DNA of 64,000 nucleotides. Source: Bolinopsis microptera (Eukaryota > Ctenophora > Tentaculata > Lobata > Bolinopsidae). The stretch covers positions 11,993,453 through 12,057,452 of the forward strand of contig NC_087084.1 of the NCBI RefSeq assembly GCF_026151205.1, in the 5' to 3' direction. Position 1 is the first letter of the stretch. Each line of letters starts with the position of its first letter. Position numbers and translations under genes: made by a program. The notes beneath the pieces were generated by a model. The model was not told the origin of the DNA. It saw only the letters and a program-made list of their open reading frames with translations, and did not search any database. Of this stretch, positions 1 to 12,769 are shown piece by piece.

Positions 1-3000
1 TGTACATTTGCTACACCAGTACCTGAGTACCAGCAACAATTAAAATATTTTACCACTGTGACAGCAAGGAAACTTTAGAGCAAAATATAAACTTCCTTTT
101 TATTAAGATAATAATGTACAATTCATTGTTTGAGTCACTACGGTACATCACACAAAACAATTTCTACAATTTGGATACCTTTTCTTGACAGCCCAAGTGA
201 GATCGGGGAAGCCAACCCAACATAACTGTGTGTTCCATAGGAACTCCTCCTGAAAATTATAGTAATATATAATACTATAAGACTGTATTGTAAATCAGAA
301 TCATGTTTTTAATCAGAAAATTTGTTAGTAATTAATGTAAAAATTAAATTTCCCTAGTAAAACGAACTGTAACAGTATTCCTGGCTATTTGGGAGGATCA
401 AAGGAGTGCAAGTGTTTAGTGTTACTGGCAAGTAGGTATAATACCGACTGGCTGTTAGACGGCTGTTAGACGGCTATTAGCCGTGTTACTTACGGGCCAC
501 AGAACACTAACACCGTAACTAAAGGCGGTAGTGTAGAAGAACAGTCTCCACCTAAAGAGGGGAGGTCAGTGAAGTGTGAAAAGAGGGAATTTTCAGATTC
601 AGCTCAGAAGTATATATACTAATCATGAGTCATGTCTCATGTCAGAGTCACTGTCACGTGTCACTGTCACGTGTCATTGTCACGTGTCACTGTCACGTGT
701 CATTGTCACGTGTCATTGTCACGTGTCATTGTCACGTGTCATTGTCACGTGTCATTGTCACGTGTCATTGTCACGTGTCATTGTCACGTGTCATTGTCAC
801 GTGTCATTGTCACGTGTCATTGTCACGTGTCATTGTCACGTGTCATTGTCACGTGTCAGAGCAAATCTAAGCCCCTTCCAGTGATTACCATGACAAGAAA
901 TGTTAAAACTCACAGTGCTTCTTTGAACTTGTTTAGTTTGCTGGGCATTAGCTCGCGTTGTTTTCTCCGCACCCATATTTCTACTGTCCTTATCTCCATA
1001 TCTGCAAAGTCGGCGCGTGTCAGTGCAAAATTTAAAGATACCTTTACAGTTTTGGAGCAATGATAAAGTTTTGAATTCAATGTCAAAATGATATCACGGA
1101 ACTAATATTTCAGGGCAATCCGTAGTGCAAGGAGACTTTAGAGAAGTTTCAGGGAAATTCGTAATTCGTCACAGCTCCAGGAGTTTCGTAACAAATTGTC
1201 AATTTGTCAAGTTATGAAAATTCTACCAATACCAATAAAGAGTGGCCGGAGTGTCAAAAAAGTGTTAAAAAGTGTTAAAAACTTTACACCGGTAGATAAA
1301 TTAGATAAACCTGCATCTTGAGCAGCAGCCACTATTTGTTCTGAAGTAGGTTTCTTGTTCTTCTCTATCATAGCTTCCAGTTTAGCGTTAGGCCCTGAAA
1401 CATTCGTGCTGAATTCATATTTACAAACCAATTACAGGCAACTAGCAGATGAAGTTAGTGTTGTAAATATATATATATAATATATAGTAATTTTGGTAGT
1501 TTGCAATTCAATTTGTACGAGGAACTAGAGAACTGCTTAATTTAATTGCATGCGGCTGCTACTTGCAAACCGGACTAATGGCATTGCTGTAATGCACAAA
1601 GTTTAACACAAATAATGCAATAATGCAGTTAAGATCCGGTCATGCTCATCTCAAGTTCTCTGGCTAGGAATTGCCAACCTTGTGACAAAAGAGTGACGAG
1701 CAGTCTTGAAAGACCGGCAACGACGACAGAGAGATAAGAAGCAATAAGAAGAATCAAACGTGACTACGGAATCTCGATTTTTCCCATTATTTGCGACAAA
1801 TTTTATGTATAGTTTAATATACCGCGAAATGTAATTCGCGGTATCGCGATTTTTGGCCAAAATAATCGCGAAATCCTTTTGTCCCTGACGAGGAGTCAAC
1901 CCGGCCATTACACTTAAACTTAGTTAACGTATCAGTCGCCCTATCGGCAACTAGCTTTAGACTAAATGTGGATAATTGATCGGGGTTTTACTCTTTTATG
2001 ACATTACGATAGATTGTACGTCTTAACATCTAATGTTCTATCTTTTTGTTACGAATTCGTCAAATTGTGTTTTAAGTCTTGTTAAAGTAAAGCTCTAACT
2101 CAAAGCATTTCCCCGCAGCAAATAGCTTTTCGTTATTAGTACTTTCTGAAAACAGCCAATTACTCATCAAGTTTTCCACCTAGAAGCTGTACCTGCAGGA
2201 GTTCCTCCAAGTTTGTGTCTTAGTCCGAACCATCTTCCGATAGGCTCTGCTATCAACCTGGAATATATATAATACAGTTATCAAGCAATGCAAGTGGTTT
2301 TACAGCAACCAACGTACGTGACATGTGTGTTGGTTTTAAATTTGATGATACAAGTGTGAAACCGGATGTTGCTTTTTGTCTGAAAATTTGCTTGTCACTT
2401 GCCAAAACGGTGCAGCAGTATGAAAATCAGCTGATTATCTAGCCAGTGAAATTGAATGTGTTTCGAGCACGCGCGGCTCGGCTGAAATTTAAATTATTTG
2501 CGCAGCATCATGTACTACAATATGACAAGCGCGTCACAAAAAACACACATAAACTCTATATCGTTTAAAACGTTGTCTTAAGTTTTTGGCAAGCTGGGCC
2601 AAAGTTTTAGTTGAATCCCTAGAATTGCTTAAAGATGGTTTGGCAACTACTACAGTCATTACACACCAATTACATACAGTGAACCACTCTCAAACTATTC
2701 TGCACATCGTATCTACGATAGGGGTAGGTCTGCAGTTAAATCCCCGAAATGATTCAATTGTGTATTGGGTATATCATCATACAGGTAGGAAGTACTTTTC
2801 CACTAGATAAAGCTGGAGCAAGCGGGCCACGAGATGGGGGCGAGCCACAGACACGGAGAATACATCGCCTCCTTTAAATTTTGCTAACGACACTTCCTGG
2901 AGACCAACTATACTGCTTAGTACATACATACTGTTTACTTAAGGCTACACCAGCGAGCATGAAGTAACATCTGCCACCATGTATAAGAGGTCACTAGTAG

Positions 3001-6000
3001 TTCTACTCAACAATAGATTTAATTAACATGGATGCAAATGATCTTATTTTAAGTACAGTGGTAAATGGTAAGATAAGATTTTTTTATTATCAATAAACTT
3101 TCAATTGTTACACAAATACATCATATTATTTCAAAGAAAATTTCGCCGAATGACCTTACATGCCTTGACAAGTGACCGATTGAATGTTTAATCGTTTAAA
3201 TAATCTTATCTCATAATCTCTTATCATCTGACCCAGATGAAATGTACGAAGATAAGGATATAATCAGCACTAAGTGTCTACACTTAACTTTAGAGGGTCT
3301 AGATTTCTTGATTGGCTTACTGTAGGTCCAATATAAACTTAATTAGATTTATTATGACGTAATCATGTGATGTGCATTCTACTGTAGTTGAACTATTAAT
3401 AGACTCAACAGGACATTGATATAATGGTAGATTTTACTTTCAAGAACATCCACTGAAACTTTAAATGACTCTTTATACTATAATACAATTAAATCTGATT
3501 GGACAGCATTGAGGATATATTTCCTCAGTGTTATTATGCTAGGAATATGGAATATGGACCAGTTAGAGAAAATGCATTGTTCAGCAGCATTTTGTGTAGT
3601 AACCAGTCACCGGATGTTGATGTCACTTTACACAGCTTGATAATCAATCAGACTAACATGCAGATTGTACACCTCCAAATATTGATTCGATCATCAAAAT
3701 ATAATACACAATTATACAGCAACTTATATCAAAACTGTATATGAAAACTTACAATTTAAATAAAAAACAATGGCGATAAAGAATGTTTAGGATGGGGAAA
3801 TGCTCAGACTGGTTAGGGCAGGCACAAGTAAACAGCATTTGACTGTACTATATGATTGGGGAAACCAGTAACATCCATGTTTGAGCACACGTGCTCTGGA
3901 CTCTTACTCTGGACTCTTACTCTGGCAGACCCCCTCCCCCCCCCCCCCCCCCTGTGTTATGTCACGCCTGTCACGGTGCTATGATGACACGACAATCTCA
4001 TTCCATAAACTTTGCTTACTTAACAATCGCGTGTGCCTGCCGTCTCTTATTTCAAAAGCATATCTACATTGGGGATAACAGGAGTTTAATTGAATTCCCC
4101 TATCAGTAGTATTTCATAAAAACGAGTCACATTCTACAAATATGTATCTCGTCTAATTTAATCACAGGGATAAGGTGCAATAGAGGCTTTTTATGAGTTT
4201 TATCCGACCCATTGTGTAGTAAACGGCTTGTAGTAGTAAACCAGTGATGGGCTGGCCTCAATAGGATCTTACATAAAGTTATATTATGATTTTATCTAAC
4301 ACTCATTTTACTTCGGACATTCTAACAGACATATTAGTTACAAGGGTGTAACCAGCCAATTACAGGAAACCTTCTAGAAAAAAAATGTTTATCCTTATAA
4401 TTATTAAATTATGACGCAGTGAAACTATCAGACTACGATATATGGGACTTGCCACCCCATGGCAACATTAAAATATATACTATATATAGTGTTGAAAGCA
4501 TTAAAAAATATGTGTTTCCAGGACCCCTCATTTTTCTAAAAGATGAAATGAAATGAGGTATTTATTTATGAAGGAGGTATTTATATCCCGCTCATATGAT
4601 TAACCAACAACACAAGGAAGGTGGTTAACCCAAGGTTGTTAAATACGTCAAATTTTCGTGAAAGAATACGACGTATTCGGTTCTAATAAAGAATACGTCG
4701 TAATACGCCGGAATACGGTAATTTCTATGGATTGTTTAATACGTCCACGAATACGCCATAATACGCCATAATACGCCGTAATACGCTGATTTGTCAAAAA
4801 TAAACATTACACTAGCTGCGCGCCACCCTCATCATTGATCATGCATTAAAGGAGTGCAGTTATACATGATAACTTAAATTTGTAATCAAATTTCATGGAT
4901 AATCCGATAAGCTAACATTTTTTGCGAAATTATCAATTACATATTAATACATATTTAATGATTTTGATGTTCAGAATTTAAAGACCGTCCGCGATCAATT
5001 TCAACTTCAAGCCAAAAGCCGCGCAACAACTTGCCGTAATACGGGGGAATACGTCAATTTTCGAGGATTAATACGTATTCGTATTCCAATACGTATTCCC
5101 TCCTAATACGTATTTAACAACCTTGGGTTAACCATGTCAGAGCGGCTGTCTGTGAGTGATGTGAGAAAATGTGTAAAAGTGAACAAAAGTATAACTCATA
5201 GACAGCTTCATCATGGAATAACTGTCCTCCCCTGTGAAGTGTGACTATTATTACATTTACCTTTACCTTTAAATACAGTACCTTGGATCAAGCTGGATCG
5301 ATTAGACCATGACAATAAGCACGTGACTCGTGCTTGGTCACACGTGACCAGTAAATGTGACCAATAGAACAGCACTATAATAGCTACATTATATTAGTTC
5401 ACTAAATTCCACCAGCAAGGTATTCAAGGCACCAAAATAGAGCTGCAAACAGGTCATACTCATACCACAGTCATAGATGCAAAGAATCAAGTTCCAAATA
5501 ACACTTAGCATTTCTTTAAGGCCGGCACAGTTCAGACAAGGGCTCACAAGGCTGGTCGGTTGTTTCAATCAGTATATTTTAGTTTTTTAGAAAGTAAGTT
5601 TAATCAAGCCCAAAAGTTTATTAAACAAGCTATCTGCGCATGATCATAAAATTGAATTTGTAGGAGCAAAGATGGCAAATATTTTGCTGATTAAACTTTC
5701 TGTGGCGTACTGTGTAGATCATGAGAGTGTATTGCAAAGTGTAGAATGTTATCATGCATCAATTCTAGCTGTACTAATATAGTTAAGCAACCTATTAATA
5801 ACTTAAATACCTTTAATATTGTTGAGAGATTATTCTAATTTGGTTATTTCACTCGTTAATTCAGTATTAATTTGGTACTTCAATAAAACTCTTGTTAACT
5901 TTTGATATAGTTTGTGTCAGCCTTTTTAGTGTGTGCTTGACTAGGATGTTCGAATAATTTGTCTCATCTAGAAGTTTCTGTAGAAACATTTGTGATTTAT

Positions 6001-8538
6001 CACAAGTATAAGAGTCAGCAATTTTAAGTTTACAATTTTAAGTTTTCTTATGGAGGCTTCAAGAAGCTTGAAGTGATTTTATTAGAGCAGCAGAATTCCA
6101 AGTTCGGTTCTCAACATTTCTGTAAACCCGCTCACATGACTTATCCATTAAAATACTAATATAATAACTGCTCCTTCATAATATACATGTATACTACATA
6201 TTATCATGTAACGTATGGATAGGAAAATTATTATTGATTCGCATTGTTGTGATGTTTAAAGTTCGAAATTTCTGATAATTCCGTAATCCGTATTATATGC
6301 GACCAAAGGAAAACTTGCTCGGAAAACTTGCTCTTCTCAGGAATGAAGGAACTTAAGCAGCCATTATATTAAAACCATGGTGTCGATGAAGCTATTCCTG
6401 GAGGAAAATCGTATTACACTGTCGTACCTTTGGCCTTTATCTAATACTTGAAATACATAAGTTTTTAAAACTTAAACAACAAATACAATAAACAAGGATT
6501 AACACCACAGCCACACTATTCAAGACAAGTTCCTCATTTCAAACACTGAATTTAAACAACTGCTTACCAGCCAGGTATTATAAGTTAATAAAAACTCTCT
6601 TAATATAACACTATTGTTATATACAATAACACTATATTATATACAATAACACTATATAACACTTTTGTATTACAACTAATTTGTGTTCTTCTTATCAACC
6701 GTCTGATGAACCGTATGTAATAGATTTGTAGTGTTGTAATTAGTGTGTATTGTGTAACTACTTCAGCAAGTTTTTGCTACAATTGTTTATTGGCCAATGA
6801 GGGAGCTCCAACTGATACCCTGGATACCACGTGTTACCCTGGATACCACGAGTTACCCTGGATATCACGTGTTACCCTGGATACCACGTGTTACCCTGGA
6901 TACCACGTGTTACCATGGATACCACGTGTAACCCTGGATACCACGTGTTACCCTGGATACCACGTGTTACCATGGATACCACGTGTTACCCTGGATACCA
7001 CGAGTTACCCTGGATATCACGTGTTACCCTGGATACCACGTGTTACCCTGGATACCACGTGTTACCATGGATACCACGAGTTACCCTGGATATCACGTGT
7101 TACCCTGGATACCACGTGTTACCATGGATACCACGTGTAACCCTGGATACCACGTGTAACCCTGGATACCACGTGTTACCATGGATATCACGTGTTACCC
7201 TGGATACCATGTGTTACCCTGGATACCACGTGTTACCCTGGATACCACGTGTTACCCTGGATATCACGTGTTACCCTGGATACCACGTGTTACCCTGGAT
7301 ACCACGTTTTAATTATCTGAGATCCTAATGCAATGTAATGGATATCGTACTCTAATCTCGTGCAAGAACTGGTTTATAGCAACTTATGGGATAATCGTTT
7401 ATTCATAAAATATAAAATATACAGGTTACAAAGGTCGAACTCATTAAAGATGTCTTTATGCTGGCCAGTTTCTCAGAATAGAATTGATTGTATTTTACAA
7501 CTTTCAGCAGGTAGTTAATGATAAATGTGTTGTCACGTAAAGGAAGTAATAAGGAACTAAATAATATGATACTATAAATAGCACTTAGGGTCACAGCTGT
7601 ATTCATCAGGTGAATTTTATTTGATTTTACACAAACTTTTACATTATGTTAAAATCATCTAGAATCTACAGAACATTTTAGGTCAGACGGTATATTACGT
7701 CATGTATATTGCACAATCCCTTGTTAAAGTGATTACAGTGGCCCTAGATTGGGAAATTAAATTACAAATACAGTTCGGGTATTAATATGGAGGTTAACAT
7801 TAATTTTCCTGAAAAGTGACTGGAGCGATTAACCTATCAGCTTGCACCATTGTCCAATAAAATCCCAGAATTATTGTCACGTGTCAGAACATGTATACTT
7901 CATCTTCACACCAGTATCCAGATCTACTGTACAGACGAAAAATTACAAATAATAATCATTTTTGAGACAAACTAAGTGTCTTATATCAACAAGAAAGACT
8001 TACCTCTCAAAAGTGAAGCGGCAAATAGTAAGAACAACCGCCAAAACAATAGCTATTCTGACTTCTTTCATCGAAGGATAAACGTAACCTTCTGGAGGTG
8101 TCTGCCCTTCCATCGGCCACTTTTGTCCATGCTTATTATGGTAGACCTCTCCTGATAACACAAAAAAACATGAAATAGAAGTATATATATTATAATAATA
8201 GTGGTTGTGTTTTTAAAATACCAATCAATACCTGTTAATATGGAAGGTAAGATTTCGACCCAATTTAGCCCCAAATTCTAAATTAATGGTATATCAAAGT
8301 TTAACTCATCAAATTAGTTAATCATAACATCATGTTAATTAGTTAATTAGTTAATTAGTTAATTAGTTAATCATAATATCAAGAATAACATCATGAATAA
8401 CATCATGAATAACATCATGAATAACATTCCAAACTCACCAAACCACCACAATGTGTCAAATGGTTCATCAAAAACTCTTTTGTAAGTTTCCCATGAGGGT
8501 ACATGAATACCCGCCCATGTGGGTATATTATTTTCCAT
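1..8538 (-). CDS. CERS: Ceramide synthase (LAG1/CerS family), 5' exons, incomplete at left edge
   Basis: Coding exons in transcript order are 8538-8439, 8151-8004, 2257-2193, 1394-1290, 1001-914, 551-494 and 249-179, possibly followed by 22-1. All have GT/AG borders and every phase joins. The product begins MENNIPTWAG. It has a luminal segment with EGYVYPSMKEV before a first membrane helix (about residues 65-80). RFTFER and LIAEPIGRWFGL follow, as in CerS proteins. Then comes a Hox-like domain (about 105-165) containing KPTSEQIVAAA and VEIWVRRKQRE, the equivalent of WFRRRRN. The TLC domain starts with LWRLFFYTTAFSYG and continues with LCWVGFP. CerS enzymes N-acylate sphingoid bases in the ER. 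The catalytic His-His part would lie left of the window. Intron 3 is 5.7 kb, and introns 3 and 5 hold minisatellites. The family call is firm. The paralogue is not assignable and the last exon (22-1) is tentative. Confidence 0.88.
640..862. repeat. 13-bp minisatellite carrying an E-box in every unit
   Basis: The unit is TGTCACGTGTCAT. CACGTG occurs at 655 and then every 13 bp through 850, sixteen times. The only variation is C for T at the last position in two units. It lies in intron 5 of the ceramide synthase gene. It opens all frames into a Ser/Val/His repeat, which is not a gene. Confidence 0.95.
1395..2192. other. Ceramide synthase intron 3-4 interval, nothing recognised
   Basis: This is AT-rich intron sequence between exons 3 and 4. 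It contains a short TATATA run near 1470 and an imperfect local repeat of CGCGAAAT words around 1825-1875. No coding or TIR structure was found. Confidence 0.5.
2258..4407. other. Left part of ceramide synthase intron 3, no gene seen
   Basis: Only short open frames without splice or family support are present. There is a C tract at 3936-3952 preceded by a small direct repeat (ACTCTTACTCTGG). Confidence 0.5.
4408..4478 (+). repeat. Dispersed repeat, copy 1 of 2 in the window
   Basis: About 70 bp ending in CCACCCCATGGCAACATTAA. It matches 62511-62578 with roughly 85 percent identity by eye. It lies in a ceramide synthase intron. The family is unknown. Confidence 0.7.
4629..5127. mobile_element. 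TTAA-flanked inverted-repeat element (piggyBac/Kolobok-like MITE)
   Basis: The termini are inverted copies of CCCAAGGTTGTTAAATACGT, and each end is directly flanked by TTAA (4625-4628 and 5128-5131). The 499-bp interior has no coding capacity. It is crowded with AATACG words near both ends, which look like subterminal binding repeats. TTAA target sites are used by piggyBac and by Kolobok and Sola3 elements, and the ends cannot separate these. It is inserted in ceramide synthase intron 3. Confidence 0.85.
5128..6814. other. Ceramide synthase intron 3, no gene seen
   Basis: AT-rich intron sequence. There are two clustered CACGTG sites at about 5321-5346 and short repeats of ACAATAACACTATAT at about 6610-6660. 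No exon or transposon end was recognised. Confidence 0.5.
6815..7310. repeat. 19-bp minisatellite, most units with CACGTG
   Basis: About 26 tandem copies of TTACCCTGGATACCACGTG. Variants include CACGAG, CATGTG, GATATC for GATACC and CCATGG for CCCTGG. The variants recur in higher-order blocks. It lies within intron 3 of the ceramide synthase gene. It reads open in several frames as a Tyr-Pro-Gly-Tyr-His repeat, with no sign of being expressed protein. Confidence 0.95.
8333..8425. repeat. Two short tandem arrays in ceramide synthase intron 1
   Basis: An 8-bp array of TTAATTAG is followed by a 12-bp array of AACATCATGAAT. Confidence 0.85.
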
Positions 8539-9756
8539 CCTGTGTAATGAAATGATTTAGAATGAAAATGTATTATATGTGCTACAAAGAAATAAAATGG
8601 GTTCAGCAGAACAAGAATTCTCGACTTAACGATGTCGCAAGAGTTTGAATACACGTTAATAATACTTTTTAAATATAGTAATTTTCAAGTCACATGACCT
8701 GATTTCTAGCCACATTTTGGATTTCTGTTATGTGAGCATTTTGTCTCTCCTTACAAGCATGTTGCTGCAAAGCACATACTGCAGCCTTGTCTCAGTATAT
8801 CATTAAGGTTGTGACATTAAACAATTCTTTTTAATCAAAGAAAGATAATCTATGTCCTCAGACCTAAGCCAGTCTAGCTTTTAATTGCAGTCACATCCTT
8901 TATTAATCAATTCATACCGTTAATGTATTAACACGTGTTCAGTGGAGTAACATTTTATGCTGGCACCCCATGTTCCCACAGAACGCCACATTTGGTGCCC
9001 CACCCCTAGGAAAAAAGGTAAAATTAGATGAATGAATCGATTTGACGGGATTTTCTATTAGAATTTATAAAATAATGTGTCCCAGAGTGAAATGTGCATT
9101 TTTGTTACTACTTTAGTCTTTAGTCGAATTCTACAAAATTGTCCTACATTGAAACAATGATTTGGCACCTCTAAAGATGGTACCCCTGCAAGGTGATGCC
9201 TTTTTTTTTTAAATTTGAAAATTCAATTAATCATTATATAATATATAAATCAAGCGTTACATTTCAGCCATGCAAAATAACAATGACATATTTTGATATA
9301 CTAATTGATAAATGGTACTGCAATATAAATTGCTTAATGTTTGGCTGGATGACAACTAACGAAAAAAATAAACTTGATTACATAATAATTAATTCGGCTG
9401 AACCAACACATAGCAAGAGCCACATTAACGTTGGAGCTTGCTGACTCTTTTCTTGTGTTTAACATAATGAATTACAGCAGTAGACATTTAGTAATCATAG
9501 ATTCCTCTTGCAAAAGAAGTTGCTTGTCTCTGTGAGGCCTACAAGTGATACCTGTGCTGTTGCACAAGTTCTGTGCATGATAAAGCGCACCCCAGACATG
9601 TTTTATCCAAATTAGATGTCTGCTCCAGGAAACATCTAATGAAGATATTGAACATACACTGGCTAACTGGGCCATTAGGAATAAATAGTTCATAGTTGTA
9701 CCCTCGCTGCAGTACAGTCCAAATCACTGAGAGGATAAGAAAAGCTAGTTGGACAT
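8539..9756. other. Upstream region of the ceramide synthase gene, no gene seen
   Basis: It holds the 5' UTR and promoter of the minus-strand gene by position. I recognise no exon, TATA element or transposon terminus. Confidence 0.5.
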
Positions 9757-10121
9757 CAGTAAACGACCGGGGGTAGGATTTGGCCGGGGCCGGGAATGTC
9801 CAAATTTTGCCGGGGCCGGGAATTGGCCGTTCTGGAATTTGGTCGGGGCCGTGAATTTAATAAATCAAAATTGAAAATCCATTTTAAGATTTATATGAAA
9901 GTTTTAGGCCGATTTCGATCAAAAATTTTAGGCCGATTTCGATCAAAAATTCAAAATTGAAAATCCATTTTAAGATTTATATGAAAGTTTTAGGCCGATT
10001 TCGATCAAAAATTCCCGGCCAAATTCCCGGCAAAAATTGAAAATCGGCCGGGCCGGGGCCGGGAAGAAATAGCTCCCCCGGTGCCGGGATTTCACGGCGC
10101 CGGAATCCCGGTCGATTACTG
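9757..10121. mobile_element. hAT-type MITE
   Basis: The ends are CAGTAAACGACCGGG and the inverted CCCGGTCGATTACTG. They are flanked by TTGGACAT (9749-9756) and GTGGACAT (10122-10129), an 8-bp target duplication with one change. CAG...CTG ends plus an 8-bp duplication indicate the hAT superfamily. The ends are GC-rich. The core contains a tandemly duplicated AT-rich segment (about 9865-10012, repeating GGCCGATTTCGATC). No transposase. Confidence 0.82.
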
Positions 10122-10525
10122 GTGGACATAACTTGGCCACATTCTTTGTATGGACGATAACTGCCCAGCAGTCTTAGCTGTCATATTTGCCATAACATCG
10201 GGTCAACTGTATAGCAGTATTCATGTAAATGAATATAACTGAGCTGACACATGGGTACATGCTCGATGCATGCAGCCTGTGTGTACGGAATCATAAGCTG
10301 CAACACACCAGACTACACTTCCACGAGTTATATTGGTGTTACTAATCAACTTTCAGGATATAAAGAAAAGTTAAGTGATTATATTGAACGATCGTAATGG
10401 TGCACTCAGCAAAGAGCAACTTCAGAAAATAATTCCAGTGGTGGTAGTAAGTCATACCAAAAAGAATTATTTCAATTGAGCAGTCAGTGACTGAGCTGTT
10501 AAGGCCAACGTTTGCACACTGAACA

Positions 10526-10774
10526 GGTCCGTATTGCCGGATTTAAGTTACACAAAAGCCAGCGGATGGCTAGCTAAAGCTAGCGGGCGCCTAATGGAGA
10601 TGCGCTAAAATGAAGGATGGCTAGCGGAGTAGAGCAGATGCTGCACGCAAACTAGCAGAGAATAGTACTAGCTTCAGTAAGACATCCGCTGGTTTCCACT
10701 AGCTAATCGATATTGCCGCTAGGTCAGTAAGTTTTAGCGCAACTTAAATCTGCGAAATCGGCAATATACGGACC
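10526..10774. mobile_element. Short inverted-repeat MITE
   Basis: The ends are GGTCCGTATTGCCG at left and, inverted, GGTCCGTATATTGCCG at right. The interior has GCTAGC palindromes. No clear target duplication was found, so the superfamily is unknown. Confidence 0.6.
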
Positions 10775-10799
10775 CGTGACTGATTGTATGAACTGACTA

Positions 10800-11601
10800 C
10801 CTTACTCGGGATTATTACGACGGGTTTATTAACGACCGGTTAAAATATGGTTCGGGAAAAAATATGGCGAAATTGCTCAAAACCCACCACATTTTCCCGG
10901 TCGCCATTTTACCGGTGTCCAACCTTTCAATTTTAGATTCAAAAATTTTGTCTCAGATGTAAATTTCCTTATTAGAGATAAGCAAGTTTAGAAATTTTCG
11001 CATTGCTAAAACTTGTGAAACAAGTCGAATTATCAATAATTGTTGAAAGTAGACAGAAATAATGACTCGTGGTTAATCAAACTAGATGGAAAATAATTTT
11101 TAACATTTGAAGCGTAACAACCAGATCGATATTAAGATAAAGGGAGAGCTGTTTAGTCTTCCAATAAGTTGTAATCATCTTCGTTATCTTCATCTGGATC
11201 ATCCCTTTCATCAGTTTTAATTAATTCAAGTTTTAATTTAACTGTTACTTTTACTTTGAGTCCTATTTCATTATGTAGAGATAGTCAATACCTAAGAAAT
11301 TAAAAATTGGCCTATTTAAATCAAATTTGACAATAAGGATATATGACAAGAATTGGGCAAAAAGGTGAATTTTTTGCAATTTTAGCCAAATGAAGTCAAA
11401 AAACCTACAACAAGTGTCCCAATAGTCTTCTTTAGTGAATATAAGACAACGATTAAAATATGAGCACCCATACCCCTTGGTAACCCTAAAAGCTGAGTAG
11501 GCGGGTTTATTAACGACCGGTGAAAATGTGGTTCGGGAAAAATATGGCGAAATTACCCTAAACCCACCACTTTATCCCGGTCATAATAATCCCGAGTAAG
11601 G
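10800..11601. mobile_element. TA-flanked inverted-repeat element, CCTTAC family, copy A
   Basis: The termini CCTTACTCGGGATTATTACG and its inverted partner are each bordered by TA. Just inside each end sits a direct repeat of about 85 bp (GGGTTTATTAACGACCGGT and ATATGGCGAAATT). On the minus strand, about 11160-11270, a short open frame ends in an acidic tail (DDPDEDNEDDYNLLED, stop). It resembles the tail in copy B (24664-25245), so it may be the remnant of a transposase 3' exon. Confidence 0.75.
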
Positions 11602-11603
11602 TA

Positions 11604-12581
11604 TTTCGAAATGGCCACAACCTCTTTCAATGAGGTTGATACAATTTGATTTTGTTTCTCGCATTCCGTCAAATCATACATCTCTAACATTTTTATTTTA
11701 GAGGAACCACGAAAACCAATTCAGTGTCAACCGATCACGAAAAGCATGGGGAAAATGAAAAATGTGTCACAAAGCATATTATGAACATTTTAAAATATTG
11801 GGAATTAGTATCAAATCAAATCAAATCAAAATATAATGACACAAACATCATCACACATCATCAAAAATATATCTACTAAAGTTTTAAATTATCTTGAATA
11901 TATTGGCCTAAACAACCAAGTTAAAATGAATCTAATTTACATACTTTCCACTACTATATAAGTTGATAAAGCGTTTTTTAGCAACATGAGATGTAAACAA
12001 AGTTGATAATCAAATTACAAAATAATTAAATAGAAACAATAAATTTTGTGGGCTGCAACAATAACACTTAACTCCTAGCTCAAGTATTTTAGTGAAAATG
12101 TGACAGTATTCGCTTCAGCGCTCGATTTTTATATAACGGTGTAGATTGGAGAAAAATGCGCGGCGTACCTACAATTTTGGTTTCATGTTAAAATGGTTTT
12201 CATGTTAAAATGGTTTTTGGCCATAATTATAGAAAAAAATTTGAATTAATCCGTTTTTTAGATTAATGGAAAATTTGTTTATGCTCAGCATCAAATTACT
12301 AAAATTAAAGTAAACAAAAAAATGTAAAAACTTTTTTTAGCCACTATTTTGGATTTTGTCCCACTTTGTGTGCCCGCCGCGCACAAGTGTGTGGTCATAT
12401 TGGAGGACTTCGCCGCTTCGACGCGCCGCGCAAACTAGCATTCTTGACATCGTCAATCAAGTGGTCATATTAATGTGGTTTTTACGGTATGGCCTGAAAA
12501 TATTTTAATTATTTATCGGAAATTTTTTTAAATATTAGCTAATATATGAAATTTAAACATAAATTTAATTAGAATAAAAGT
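11604..12581. other. Intergenic, nothing recognised
   Basis: AT-rich DNA with a CAAAT microrepeat near 11815-11830 and a duplicated CATGTTAAAATGGTTTT near 12185-12215. No exon or element end was identified. Confidence 0.5.
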
Positions 12582-12691
12582 CACAGGAGGAGCAAAGTGC
12601 AAAAAATTGCTGCTAACTGCATGCTGCTGACTAGAACTGCTGCTAACTGCTGCAGCAGTTTTTATGCACTTTGGTCAATTGTCTTCCTGTT
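12582..12691. mobile_element. Degenerate short CACAGG-type MITE
   Basis: The left end is CACAGGAGGAGCAAAGTGCA. The right end is a decayed inverse (TGCACTTTGGTC..CCTGTT). The core has CTGCTGCTAACTGC repeats, like the elements at 20087 and 20490. Confidence 0.65.
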
Positions 12692-12769
12692 CGAAGTCAG
12701 TTATTGAAATATTTGTAAAATAAATTTTACTTCTGCTTTGAAATTCTTTTTAAATCTAATATTTTTGAA

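Noticed and set aside
576..1063. Overlapping plus-strand open frames with Ser-Arg-Val/His-Val repeats
   Set aside because: They are translations of the 13-bp minisatellite in all frames; the real signal is a minus-strand intron between ceramide synthase exons.
640..7310. CRISPR array
   Set aside because: The repeats are contiguous, without unique spacers, in a eukaryotic intron.
6745..7328. Tyr-Pro-Gly-Tyr-His repeat proteins
   Set aside because: All three frames of a 19-bp tandem array are open by chance of the unit; no start, splice or family support.
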